Assembly: GCA_022843165.1 (NCBI GenBank) | Contig: JALHOD010000001.1 | Location: 42,178 to 106,177, forward strand | DNA from: Pseudorhodoplanes sp. | GTDB taxonomy: Bacteria; Pseudomonadota; Alphaproteobacteria; Rhizobiales; Xanthobacteraceae | Length of the DNA stretch: 64,000 nt | Reading direction: 5' to 3' | Shown: in pieces, positions 55,212-63,539 of the stretch | Layout: the number at the start of each line of letters is the position of its first letter | Numbering within the stretch: position 1 is the stretch's first letter | Position numbers and translations under genes: made by a program | The notes under the pieces: generated by a model | What the model was told of the DNA's origin: nothing | The model's input: only the letters and a program-made list of their open reading frames with translations | The model's database searches: none

Positions 55212-56138
55212 ATGAAAAGACTTGCATTTCTATTCGTTTTTCTGTGCACGTCCATATCCACAGGCTGGGCGCAGGACCGCCTGCGGGTGGTCACCACATC
55301 GGCCGATCTGCGCAGCCTGGTGAAGGCCGTCGGTGCCGAGCGCGTCATCGTGTCCAGCCTGGTGCCGCCCGGCGAGCGGGTGGAGAATTATCAACCCCGC
55401 CTGCAGGACGTCGCGATCCTGAAAGGCGCGCGCGCGGTCGTGCGGGCCGGCTCCGGCATCGACCCCTGGTTCGACAAGCTGCTCACCCGCGCCGCACAGA
55501 AGAACGGACGCACCGGCATCGAACGCGGAGAAGGCGGCCATATCGACGCCTCGATCGCGATCGCCAACGATCCGCGTGGCGTGGCCGCGGGCTTCGCGCA
55601 AACGCGGCGCGCCTCCCGCGGTAGCCCCAATCTGCATTACTGGCTCGACCCGAAAACGGCCGAGCCGATCACCGCGGAAATCCTGAAGATCTTTTCCGCG
55701 CTCGATCCCGTCAACCGGCAATATTACGAAAACAACCGCCGTGCGTTCCTGGAGCGGCTGAACGCCAAGCTCGCCGAATGGACATCGCGGCTCGCGCCGC
55801 TGCGCGGCGAGCCGATCGTGGCGTTCTGGGACGACTGGGACTATTTCGCCGACCGTTTCGGGCTCAACATCGTGGAGTTCATCGTGCTGCGCGACCGGGC
55901 GCATCCCAAGCGCTGGCACATGCGCGACGTGACCAACCTGATGAAGGACAAGAAGATCAAGCTGATCATCAGCGAAGCGGGCCAGCCGGAGCGGCACGTG
56001 AACCGTATCGCCAAGCAGACCGGCGCCAGGGTGGTGGAGCTTGCCGGCTCGGTCGGCATGCTGCCGAACACCGACGATTACATCTCGCTGTTCGACGCCA
56101 ACGTGCATGCGCTGGTGACGGCGCACGAGAAGAAGTAG
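55212..56138 (+). CDS. ZnuA/TroA-fold substrate-binding protein with altered metal site
   Basis: A 308-residue secreted protein (signal MKRLAFLFVFLCTSISTGWAQ) of the cluster A-1 metal-binding family (ZnuA, TroA). In ZnuA three His and one Asp/Glu bind metal. Here the first His site reads VENYQPRLQD (Asn), the second is kept in NLHYWLDPK, the third reads FWDDWDYFADRFGL (Trp where FHD is usual), and the acidic site NTDDYISLFD remains. The His-rich loop of ZnuA is absent. No permease or ATPase gene is adjacent. It may bind another metal or ligand. Confidence 0.82.
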   Translation: MKRLAFLFVFLCTSISTGWAQDRLRVVTTSADLRSLVKAVGAERVIVSSLVPPGERVENYQPRLQDVAILKGARAVVRAGSGIDPWFDKLLTRAAQKNGRTGIERGEGGHIDASIAIANDPRGVAAGFAQTRRASRGSPNLHYWLDPKTAEPITAEILKIFSALDPVNRQYYENNRRAFLERLNAKLAEWTSRLAPLRGEPIVAFWDDWDYFADRFGLNIVEFIVLRDRAHPKRWHMRDVTNLMKDKKIKLIISEAGQPERHVNRIAKQTGARVVELAGSVGMLPNTDDYISLFDANVHALVTAHEKK

Positions 56139-56316
56139 CGCCGCAAGCACCTTGTCCGGGTTGACTCAAGACTCGGGATAAGCGCAGGCGCTGCAAGCGC
56201 GGTGCCGACGCGAAGCCAAATTCAAGCCGGCCGGTATTCGGCATAAAGATGCTTCGAAAGCAACCAATGGGCGTGGGATTACCTTTCGATATATTGGTCC
56301 GAACGGAGCTACCAAT

Positions 56317-57003
56317 ATGGATTTTTTGAGGTTCTACGCGCTTGTCATCCGGGAAGCCTCCCGGCACTCTCTTGGAGCCACTCAGGGCATTTTATTCCTG
56401 TTGCTTATCCTAGCCGGTGCCGTTGCGTCTCAAAATCCTGCAACTAAGCCCATGGTCGAATCATTGGACCTTGGAGGGTGGAAGGTTGCTGCGATTATAT
56501 TTGTGAGCATCATCGCTATTCGTCTCGTGCTTGCCCCGTATTGGCTGTGGAGGACAGCGCAAAGCCGAAGTGTCATGGCTCCTGAGCGGTCCATAGACTA
56601 CAAATTGGTTGTGACTGCGATCACCAACCGGAAAGATATAAGAGCGAAAGCAATCCAGATAATTTTTGTCTTGCACAACGGTTCGTATTTTCATTCGCTC
56701 CGATACGAAGTTGAAGAAGTGTATGCAGAGGTCGATGGGAATACGGTCGAAGGAGAAATTGTTTGGGCGAACAAGGGTGAAATCATTCCCCCTGCGGCAA
56801 AATACAACTTCGACTACCCATGGATTCATTTAAAGTCACGAAAATGGATAAAACCAGGAACCGAAGGTCACGTTAGAATTGTCTATAAATATGGAACGGC
56901 GGGGCAGCCATTCAGTCGGCGCGTGACATACGCTTCGCCAATCGTCATTGAAAAAAGCTATATCCGGTCCAATCCGACAGAGAATAGAGATGAGGCTCTC
57001 TAG
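56317..57003 (+). CDS. low-GC membrane-anchored protein of unknown function
   Basis: A 228-residue protein. Two hydrophobic helices (residues ~22-38 and ~53-70) are followed by a soluble, strand-rich domain (residues ~85-225) with ITNRKDIRAKAIQIIFVLHNGSYFHSLRYEVEEVYAEVDG. GC is about 42% over 56641-56700, well below the surroundings. I do not recognise a family. It lies in a low-GC islet with a second membrane protein on the other strand. Confidence 0.65.
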   Translation: MDFLRFYALVIREASRHSLGATQGILFLLLILAGAVASQNPATKPMVESLDLGGWKVAAIIFVSIIAIRLVLAPYWLWRTAQSRSVMAPERSIDYKLVVTAITNRKDIRAKAIQIIFVLHNGSYFHSLRYEVEEVYAEVDGNTVEGEIVWANKGEIIPPAAKYNFDYPWIHLKSRKWIKPGTEGHVRIVYKYGTAGQPFSRRVTYASPIVIEKSYIRSNPTENRDEAL

Positions 57004-57111
57004 ATATCTAGTCTGATAGTCTCATTTTAAGCAGGCACGTGAGTGGTCTTACAGCGTAATGCCACAAAGCGTACTGGCCTGTCCCCAAATTTGCCGACGG
57101 GGACTGGCTTG

Positions 57112-57957
57112 CTAGTTTAATCTCTCAAGGTAGTTGAAGCGGCGAAGACCAGAAAATATTTCGGCGGGCGCATCCCAATAGTCTCTATCAATCGGTGCCT
57201 CGGGGAAAGTGAAATCGAGCGTCATGTCACCAGAAGAAGCCATCTTCAAGCCATAGCGCGATGTGATAATTATCCGATAGATGCCCTTGAAAACATCCCG
57301 GTAGTGAAAAGTGAGACGGGTATAGGCAGCGACCTTACCTTCACGGATACTAGCGAACTGACCCGCTCTGATGTCGTCAATAAATAGAGTGGCTTTTTGC
57401 GAGTCACCGGCTCCCAGCATTCCAGGGATATCGACTTGGCCAGATGCCATGAACGTATCCGGCAGGGATGAGTTGATAGTGAATTCGTATTCTGCACTAA
57501 GAATGTGAATCGGGGATTTTCCGAGATTCTCAATCTGAAATCCTACAACGATCCCCTTTTCTGCAACTATGGCTGACCAGTTTTTCGTTCCGAGATAGCC
57601 TCGCTCACTGATCACATAGGATTGTTGAGCGGTGTCGGCGGATTGTTTGGCGGCATTGGCACTTTTTTCCGCAACAGTTTCCGCACGCTGCAGCAGAATT
57701 ATCTGAATCGCAGCCGTTATACAGAGCGCAATGGTTGCGATCATCAGCCAAAAAGTGAAGATCGAAATTGCATCAGGAAAGAGAAAGCTCAGGAACCCGC
57801 GCGGCGCGCGATAATTCTCATGATAATTTTTACCACCGATTTCTGTGTGTTCTATTTGTTGCTTTATCCCGGGAGCTGAGTAATACGCGGCGCCGGCTAG
57901 TGAAAGAAAGAAAACCAACCCAGAAACTACTGCGGCGACAAAGAGCGGCTTAGCCAT
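57112..57957 (-). CDS. low-GC membrane-anchored protein of unknown function
   Basis: A 281-residue protein. Helices at residues ~4-26 and ~62-88 frame a short periplasmic loop; a helical stretch rich in Ala, Ser, Lys and Glu (VAEKSANAAKQSADTAQQS, probable coiled coil) leads to a beta-rich soluble domain (ERGYLGTKNWSAIV ... FQIENLGKSPIHIL) resembling small Ig-like folds. The ATG at 57957 follows AGGGGGC; an ATG six codons upstream is possible. Family unknown; composition suggests acquisition together with its neighbour. Confidence 0.7.
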   Translation of the reverse strand: MAKPLFVAAVVSGLVFFLSLAGAAYYSAPGIKQQIEHTEIGGKNYHENYRAPRGFLSFLFPDAISIFTFWLMIATIALCITAAIQIILLQRAETVAEKSANAAKQSADTAQQSYVISERGYLGTKNWSAIVAEKGIVVGFQIENLGKSPIHILSAEYEFTINSSLPDTFMASGQVDIPGMLGAGDSQKATLFIDDIRAGQFASIREGKVAAYTRLTFHYRDVFKGIYRIIITSRYGLKMASSGDMTLDFTFPEAPIDRDYWDAPAEIFSGLRRFNYLERLN

Positions 57958-58295
57958 AGTTTGCCCCCTAGACATCCCTCATTTTGATTGTCCCCGCGCT
58001 GGTTAAAGCAAGCAAGCTTGAAAAGCTGGATAGCGCAAATATCAGCGGTTGCTTGCCCTATCAGAGTGGGCTTCAAACACCTTGTGGATTGGCTAAAGTA
58101 CTTTTAGCGCGAAGATTTCACGAAATCGCGCTTGTCACCTATAGACCGCACTGATCATTAATTCTCCGAACGCGCCAATTTTGTCTCGCACACGGTCGGC
58201 GCAGCGAGCTAAGCGCGGCGCCAGCGCAATCGTCCGCGTTGGCGTGCCGAACTGCCACCGACCCCCACCCGGCGCTAACGCGCCGACCTCCCCTT
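57958..58295. other. 338-bp intergenic stretch with a terminal hairpin
   Basis: No gene is seen. The first ~200 bp share the low GC of the islet; the last part returns to high GC. GACCTCCCC-TTTCA-GGGGGAGGTC (58285-58308) is a strong hairpin whose 3' arm encodes the last residues of the next gene, its stop codon lying in the loop. Confidence 0.6.
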
Positions 58296-60161
58296 TCAGG
58301 GGGAGGTCGCCCGCGTGCCCATCACTTCCCTTACCGCCCGTTCCGCCTGATCGATCGCGGTATGCGCATAAGCGTGCCAGTCGGCATCCGAATTGGCGAT
58401 GGCGACGCGACCCATCGGCTTGCGCGCCTCCTTCGCGGTCGCTTCGTGATCGCCGTCATCGAACAGCGAATTCACGCCGTAGGAATAGCCGTGCGACCAG
58501 CGGTTCACCGTGATCGCGGCAATATCGCGGCCGCTTGAGAAACCGCCCGGCCCCAGCATGCGATCGAGATCGCCGCGGATGCGCGTTTCGAAATCGGCAA
58601 AGGTCATCTCCAGCAATTGCATGCGGCCGAGCCGGAACTGGTCGCGCGCCTCCATGCCGGGATTGGATTCGTTCGGCACATGCACCATGTGCAGGCACAT
58701 CGGCTCCGACGGCTTGCGCGGATGTTTGTAGCCGCCGAGGCTGACGGGGTAATCGAGCTTGACGCGGCAGTGAAACGACATCGGCGCGGAGATTTCGTGC
58801 ACGCCGAGTTTTGCAAAGGCCTGCCAGTCGCGCAGCAGCACCTTGGTATAGACCAGCGGCGCCTTGACGTTGCGCGAGAGCGCATTGCGCTGGGCTTCCG
58901 GCAATTCCGTCATCATGTAGGGGATCGCCATGTTGAAGCAGGCGAGGATGGCGTGCCGCGCCTGCACGCGATGCGGCTTGCCGTTGCGGAGATAGACCAG
59001 ATCGACCGCGCTGCCGCTGTTCTTCACATTGATGCAGGTGCTGTCGAGGCGGACACGCACCTTCCGGTCGGGCCGGTCGAGGCGGTCATACCTGAAGCGC
59101 GCCAGCACGATGTCGTCCATCGTCCTGCCCGGCGCGACGCCCGGAATCAATGCGCGCACCAGAAGCCGCGCCAGCGACGCATTGCCGTCTGGGAAGTGAT
59201 AGATATAGGGCTCCTCGCGCTCGGGGCTTGCCTCCTCCGGGAGACCAAGACCGGCAAAGCCGGGCAAGCCCATCTCGCGCGCGAACGAGGCCGGGATCAT
59301 GTCGCTGGCCAGCGCGGTGAAATCGAGACTGCGGCCGTGGAAGCAGTTGGCGACCTGCTCGCTGCAGCCGCAGACCTTCATCAGGTAATCGCGGTAACTG
59401 GTCTTCTCCAGAAGCGCGAGCTTCTCCTCATGTGACTTGCCCGCCAGCGGGTCATTTTTTGCATCGTATAGCGCCAGCAGTTTCGCCTTGTCCGCGTCCG
59501 GCAGCGGAAAGCCCGCGACGAATTCGGCCAGCGGCTTGGCATTCAGCAGATCGGGCGTCAGCTCGTCGGCCACCATGCTGGCGGGATCGCCGGTAACCAG
59601 CACGTCGCGGCCAAACGACTCCTTCGGAAAGAACACGCCGCGCGACAGCCCGAGCGAGGGATAGAGCTTGCGCTCGAAGGCGGTCTCGAAGCGGGCGATA
59701 TCGACGCCGAGGTCCTTCAGCAATCCTTTCGCCACCTCGCTGTAGAGCGCCTTGGGCGATTGCAGGGATTCGCTGCCGCCATAGCTCAGCAGCAGGCGGC
59801 GATTGAAGGTGAACTCGTTGCGCTTGGCGTGGCCGCCGAAATCGTCGTGGTTGTCGAGGATGAGGATGCGGGCCTGCGGATTGCGCTTGCGGTAGAAATA
59901 TGCCGCCGACAGCCCGCTGATGCCGCCGCCGACCACCACCAGATCGTAGCGCTCTTCGACAGACAGGGCGTCGAAAGCGGGGATTTCGCCGTCCCGCAGC
60001 TTGTGGGCGGCCTCGAACGAGCCGTCGTGATGGCCGCGCATCCCGGTCAGGGCCGGCGGATAGCGGCCGGGCGCCGCCGCGAGCTGCGCAGCGGGCGTCA
60101 GGCCGGCGGCAACGGTCAAGGCCATGCCGTTGAAGAAATCGCGACGCGTGATGTGGGGCAT
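58296..60161 (-). CDS. Tat-exported FAD-dependent oxidoreductase, spermidine dehydrogenase-like
   Basis: A 621-residue flavoprotein. It begins with a twin-arginine signal (MPHITRRDFFNGMALTVAAG) and has the FAD-binding YDLVVVGGGISGLSAAYFYR near residue 75. YPPALTGMRGHHDGSFEAAHKLRDG and RWSHGYSYGVNSLFD also match what I recall of Pseudomonas spermidine dehydrogenase (SpdH), which oxidises spermidine in the periplasm with a cytochrome as acceptor. The polyamine substrate is inferred. The stop lies within a palindromic repeat. It is 226 bp downstream of the TRAP permease gene on the same strand. Confidence 0.85.
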   Translation of the reverse strand: MPHITRRDFFNGMALTVAAGLTPAAQLAAAPGRYPPALTGMRGHHDGSFEAAHKLRDGEIPAFDALSVEERYDLVVVGGGISGLSAAYFYRKRNPQARILILDNHDDFGGHAKRNEFTFNRRLLLSYGGSESLQSPKALYSEVAKGLLKDLGVDIARFETAFERKLYPSLGLSRGVFFPKESFGRDVLVTGDPASMVADELTPDLLNAKPLAEFVAGFPLPDADKAKLLALYDAKNDPLAGKSHEEKLALLEKTSYRDYLMKVCGCSEQVANCFHGRSLDFTALASDMIPASFAREMGLPGFAGLGLPEEASPEREEPYIYHFPDGNASLARLLVRALIPGVAPGRTMDDIVLARFRYDRLDRPDRKVRVRLDSTCINVKNSGSAVDLVYLRNGKPHRVQARHAILACFNMAIPYMMTELPEAQRNALSRNVKAPLVYTKVLLRDWQAFAKLGVHEISAPMSFHCRVKLDYPVSLGGYKHPRKPSEPMCLHMVHVPNESNPGMEARDQFRLGRMQLLEMTFADFETRIRGDLDRMLGPGGFSSGRDIAAITVNRWSHGYSYGVNSLFDDGDHEATAKEARKPMGRVAIANSDADWHAYAHTAIDQAERAVREVMGTRATSP

Positions 60162-60180
60162 TCGAATCTTTCCGCAGTCT

Positions 60181-60302
60181 GTCCCCCTCCCCCCGCGAGC
60201 GACGCGCGCGGTGGGGGGCTAGGGGTGGGGGCCGTTTCGATGCGTGTGACTGTATCGCCCCCACCCCCAACCCCTCCCCGCCATTCGCTTACGCGAATGG
60301 GT
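60181..60302. repeat. palindromic repeat (family D-like) between dctM and the flavoprotein gene
   Basis: CCCCCTCCCCCCGCGAGCG ... GTGGGGGGCTAGGGGTGGGGGC and GCCCCCACCCCCAACCCCTCCCCGCCATTCGC pair in long G/C stems, followed by ATTCGCTTACGCGAAT. It occupies about half of the 226-bp intergenic gap. Confidence 0.7.
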
Positions 60303-60387
60303 GGAGGTGAGCGCGCCGAGTCTGCGGCGCGTCTGTGCCTCGAATGCAGAATCCTATCATTCGCAACACGAATGCGCGATTAGCCCG

Positions 60388-61713
60388 CTACCACCCGATC
60401 GCCTTCGGCAGCCAGGTGGCGAGGCCGGGAAAGAAGAACACCAGCGCCAGCGCCAGAATCTGCATGAGCACGAACGGGATCACCCCGCGATACATGTCGC
60501 CGGTGGTGACCTCGGGCGGGGCGACTCCGCGCAGAAAGAACAGCGCCCAGCCGAAGGGCGGCGTCAGGAACGAGGTCTGCAGGTTCACACAGATCAGCGC
60601 CGCCAGCCACACCATGTCCACATTGGCCTGCAGGAAGACCGGCAGGAACAAGGGCACGGCGATGTAGGAAATCTCGATCCATTCGATGAAGAAGCCGAGG
60701 ATGAAGATGATCAGCATCAGGAACCAGATATCGGCATTGATGCCGCCGGGCAGGAAGGCGAAGAGATCGTGAACGATCTTCTCGCCCTGCAACCCGCGGA
60801 AGGCGAGCGCGAAAGCCTGGGCGCAGATCAGGATGAACATCATCATCGCGGTGATCTTGGTGGTGGCCTGCGCGGTCTCGCGCAACACGCTCCAGCTCAG
60901 CCGGCGGCCGAGCGCCGCCACCACGATCGAGCCGAGCGCGCCCATGGAGGCGGCTTCCGACGGCGCCGCGATTCCGGCGATGATCGAGCCCAGAACCGCG
61001 CCGACCAAGCCGACCGGCGGCGCGACGACCTTGAACAGCTTGATCATCAATTCGCGCTTCGAAACAAGGTCGCGTTCCTCCTGCGTGAACGCGGGCACCA
61101 TGTCCGGCCGCAACATCCCGAGAACAAGGATGTAGGTGACATAGATGCCAGAGAGCATCAGGCCCGGAATCATCGCGGCGGCGAACAGCGTGCCGACCGA
61201 CTCGTTCAGGATATCGGCGAGCAGGATCAGGATCAGGCTGGGCGGGATGATCTGCCCGAGCGTGCCGGAGGCGCAGATCACCCCGCAGGCCAGGCCCTTG
61301 TCGTAGCCCCGGCGCAGCATCCCCGGCAACGTGAGCAGGCCGAGCGTGACCACGGTCGCGCCGACAATGCCGGTGGTGGCGCCGAGCAGCACGCCGACCA
61401 TCACGATGCCGATCCCGAGGCCGCCACGCAGCGAACCGGCAAGATGGCCGATCACCTCCATCAGGTCTTCGGCCAGCTTGGATTTCTCCAGCATCATGCC
61501 CATGAAGACGAAGAGCGGGATGGCCAGCAAAGTGGAATTGGTGACCACGCCGAAAATGCGGCTGGGCAGCAGGTTGAACAGCAGGCTGCCGAAGCCGAGA
61601 TAGCCGAAGAAAAGACCGGCCGTGGCCAGCGTGAGCCCGACCGGAATGCCGGCCAGCAGCAGCACGAAAAACGACGCCAGCATCAGAATGGCGAGAATCT
61701 CAAGCGAAGGCAT
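60388..61713 (-). CDS. dctM: TRAP transporter large permease (DctM type)
   Basis: A 441-residue membrane protein with about 12 helices, the channel subunit of a TRAP transporter that couples substrate uptake to sodium. The N terminus (MPSLEILAILMLASFFVLLLAGIPVG) and the GATTGIVGATVVTLGLLTLPGML and CASGTLGQIIPPSLILILL segments are typical of DctM. The ATG at 61713 shares one base with the stop of the small permease gene. Confidence 0.94.
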   Translation of the reverse strand: MPSLEILAILMLASFFVLLLAGIPVGLTLATAGLFFGYLGFGSLLFNLLPSRIFGVVTNSTLLAIPLFVFMGMMLEKSKLAEDLMEVIGHLAGSLRGGLGIGIVMVGVLLGATTGIVGATVVTLGLLTLPGMLRRGYDKGLACGVICASGTLGQIIPPSLILILLADILNESVGTLFAAAMIPGLMLSGIYVTYILVLGMLRPDMVPAFTQEERDLVSKRELMIKLFKVVAPPVGLVGAVLGSIIAGIAAPSEAASMGALGSIVVAALGRRLSWSVLRETAQATTKITAMMMFILICAQAFALAFRGLQGEKIVHDLFAFLPGGINADIWFLMLIIFILGFFIEWIEISYIAVPLFLPVFLQANVDMVWLAALICVNLQTSFLTPPFGWALFFLRGVAPPEVTTGDMYRGVIPFVLMQILALALVFFFPGLATWLPKAIGW

Positions 61714-62216
61714 CAGGCTCTCCGCATCGCAAAATAGCTTTTGATCGCCTGCGAGAACGATTGCAGGAACAGCACCGCGAAGCCGATCGGGATCAGCGAT
61801 TTGACGATGTAGCGATAGTCGATGCCGCCGGGATTGGCGGTGCCCTCGCCGATCGACCAGGACTGGTAGACATAAGGGATGGAGAGCCAGATCACGATCA
61901 CGCAGAACGCCATCGACAGGAAGTCGGCAAGGAGATCGATGGCGTGTTTGGTGCGCGGCTTGAACGACGCATAGAGCACGTCGACGCGCACATGCTCGCC
62001 GTGCAGCAGCGCGTAGGACATGCCGAACAGACAGATGGGAATGAAGATGTGCCATTCCAGTTCCTGCGCCCAGATGAAGCCGAGCGAGAAGCCGTAACGG
62101 AACAGGACATTGGCGCCCATCACCAGCGCCAGGCCGAGCGCCAGCCAGGACGTCATGCGGCCGACGAAATCGACGAAGGTGTCGATTCCGCCGGCCAGTT
62201 TCTCGGAAGAAGTCAA
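61713..62216 (-). CDS. dctQ: TRAP transporter small permease (DctQ type)
   Basis: A 167-residue protein with four helices, including FIWAQELEWHIFIPICLFGMSYALLHGEHVRVDV, the segment conserved in DctQ. The start is a TTG at 62216 preceded by GGAAGG; it sits one base after the dctP stop, so the three TRAP genes are coupled. Confidence 0.92.
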   Translation of the reverse strand: MTSSEKLAGGIDTFVDFVGRMTSWLALGLALVMGANVLFRYGFSLGFIWAQELEWHIFIPICLFGMSYALLHGEHVRVDVLYASFKPRTKHAIDLLADFLSMAFCVIVIWLSIPYVYQSWSIGEGTANPGGIDYRYIVKSLIPIGFAVLFLQSFSQAIKSYFAMRRA

Positions 62217-62217
62217 A

Positions 62218-63303
62218 TCAGGCCTTCCGGATCTTGCTGTGGTAGACGGCTTCGCTCAAATCCGCCCAGGCATCGTATTTCACCTTGTAGGCCATGTAGG
62301 AGTCATGGACCTTCTTGGTGACGGGATCCTTCGCCACGGCCTCCGCCAGAATCTTGTCGGTGGCGACCTTCAGCGCTTTCACCACCGAATCCGGGAGCGG
62401 CTGCGCGATGACGCCCTGGTTCTTCACCAGATCTTCCATCGCCTCCGCGTTGTTCTTCTGGCACCAGGCCTCGCTGATCGTGTTGCAGGCCGCGCAGGCA
62501 TTCTCGACGATCGCCTTGAGATCCGGCGGCAGGCTGGCCCATTTCGCCTTGTTGATGGTGAGTTCGCTGGCGGTCGCCATCTCATGCCAGCCGGTCGTGT
62601 AGTAATATTTCGCGACCTTCTGCAAACCGAGCTGCCGGTCGAGATAGGGACCGACGAATTCGGCGGCGTCGATCACGCCGCGTTCCAGCGAGGGAAAGAT
62701 TTCACCGGGCGCGATCAGGCGCGAATCGACCCCGAGTTCCTTGTAGACGCGTCCGGCGAGACCCGGGATGCGCATCTTGATGCCCTGCAGGTCTTCGGGC
62801 TTTTCGATTGGCTTGCGGAACCAGCCGGTCATCTGCACGCCGGTATTGCCGCACACGAACGGCACGAGATTGAAGCGGTCATAGACCTCGCGCCACAGCT
62901 CGAGACCGCCGCCGTCATACATCCAGCCGTTGAAGCCCTGGAAGTTAAGGCCGAACGGCACCGCGGTGAAATACTGCGCGGCAAAGCTCTTGCCGGTCCA
63001 GAAATACGAATTGGCGTAGTTCATCTCGACCGTGCCGGAGGAGACGGCGTCGAATCCCTCCGCCGCCGGGATCAGTTCGCCGGCGCCGTAGAACTGGATC
63101 TTGATGCGGCCGCCCGACATCTCCTCGATGCGCTTGGCGAGGTCCTTCGCGCTGCCCGGGCCGGTCGAATAGAAGGCGGCATTCGGCCCGTAGAAGCTCG
63201 TCATCTTCCAGTTGAACGTGGTCTGGGCTCGCACCACCGCCGGAGCCGCGACCGTTGCAGCCGCGCCAGCCAGCGCCATTTTGGTGAATTCGCGACGTCG
63301 CAT
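62218..63303 (-). CDS. dctP: TRAP transporter substrate-binding protein, TakP-like
   Basis: A 361-residue periplasmic protein with a Tat-like signal (MRRREFTKMALAGAAATVAAPAVVRAQ). It resembles TakP of Rhodobacter sphaeroides, which binds 2-oxo acids with sodium: FYGAGELIPAAEGFDAVSSGTVEM, GNTGVQMTGWFRKPI, IKMRIPGLAGRVYKELGV (carboxylate-binding Arg) and GVIDAAEFVGPY are in the same order. Lactate or another 2-hydroxy/2-oxo acid is also possible. The ATG at 63303 is the one giving the signal peptide. Confidence 0.93.
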   Translation of the reverse strand: MRRREFTKMALAGAAATVAAPAVVRAQTTFNWKMTSFYGPNAAFYSTGPGSAKDLAKRIEEMSGGRIKIQFYGAGELIPAAEGFDAVSSGTVEMNYANSYFWTGKSFAAQYFTAVPFGLNFQGFNGWMYDGGGLELWREVYDRFNLVPFVCGNTGVQMTGWFRKPIEKPEDLQGIKMRIPGLAGRVYKELGVDSRLIAPGEIFPSLERGVIDAAEFVGPYLDRQLGLQKVAKYYYTTGWHEMATASELTINKAKWASLPPDLKAIVENACAACNTISEAWCQKNNAEAMEDLVKNQGVIAQPLPDSVVKALKVATDKILAEAVAKDPVTKKVHDSYMAYKVKYDAWADLSEAVYHSKIRKA

Positions 63304-63539
63304 GAACGCTCTCCCGCTTACAGGTTGAAACCCATGTGGAAGCAAAGAACGGGCCAGCGCATGGAAACTCAGCCGGCTCGCGTATTGTCACGTCTCGCGA
63401 AAAATATGATTTTTCGTGCCCACATCTTAGGCAGGACTGCGGGCGAACTGCAATCTGTCTCGGCGATTCCGTGAAACTGATTTGCTGGAATAATGCCGCA
63501 TGCACGGTGTTTTCACGCTGCGAAAAAAGGGAGGATGCG

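Noticed and set aside
56139-58200. Low-GC islet as a prophage or integrative element
   Set aside because: No integrase, transposase, phage structural gene, attachment-site duplication or adjacent tRNA was seen; it is kept only as an islet of unusual composition.
60301-61737. A 478-codon frame rich in Gln, His and Asp
   Set aside because: Antisense to dctM; low-complexity sequence is expected from the reverse complement of hydrophobic codons.
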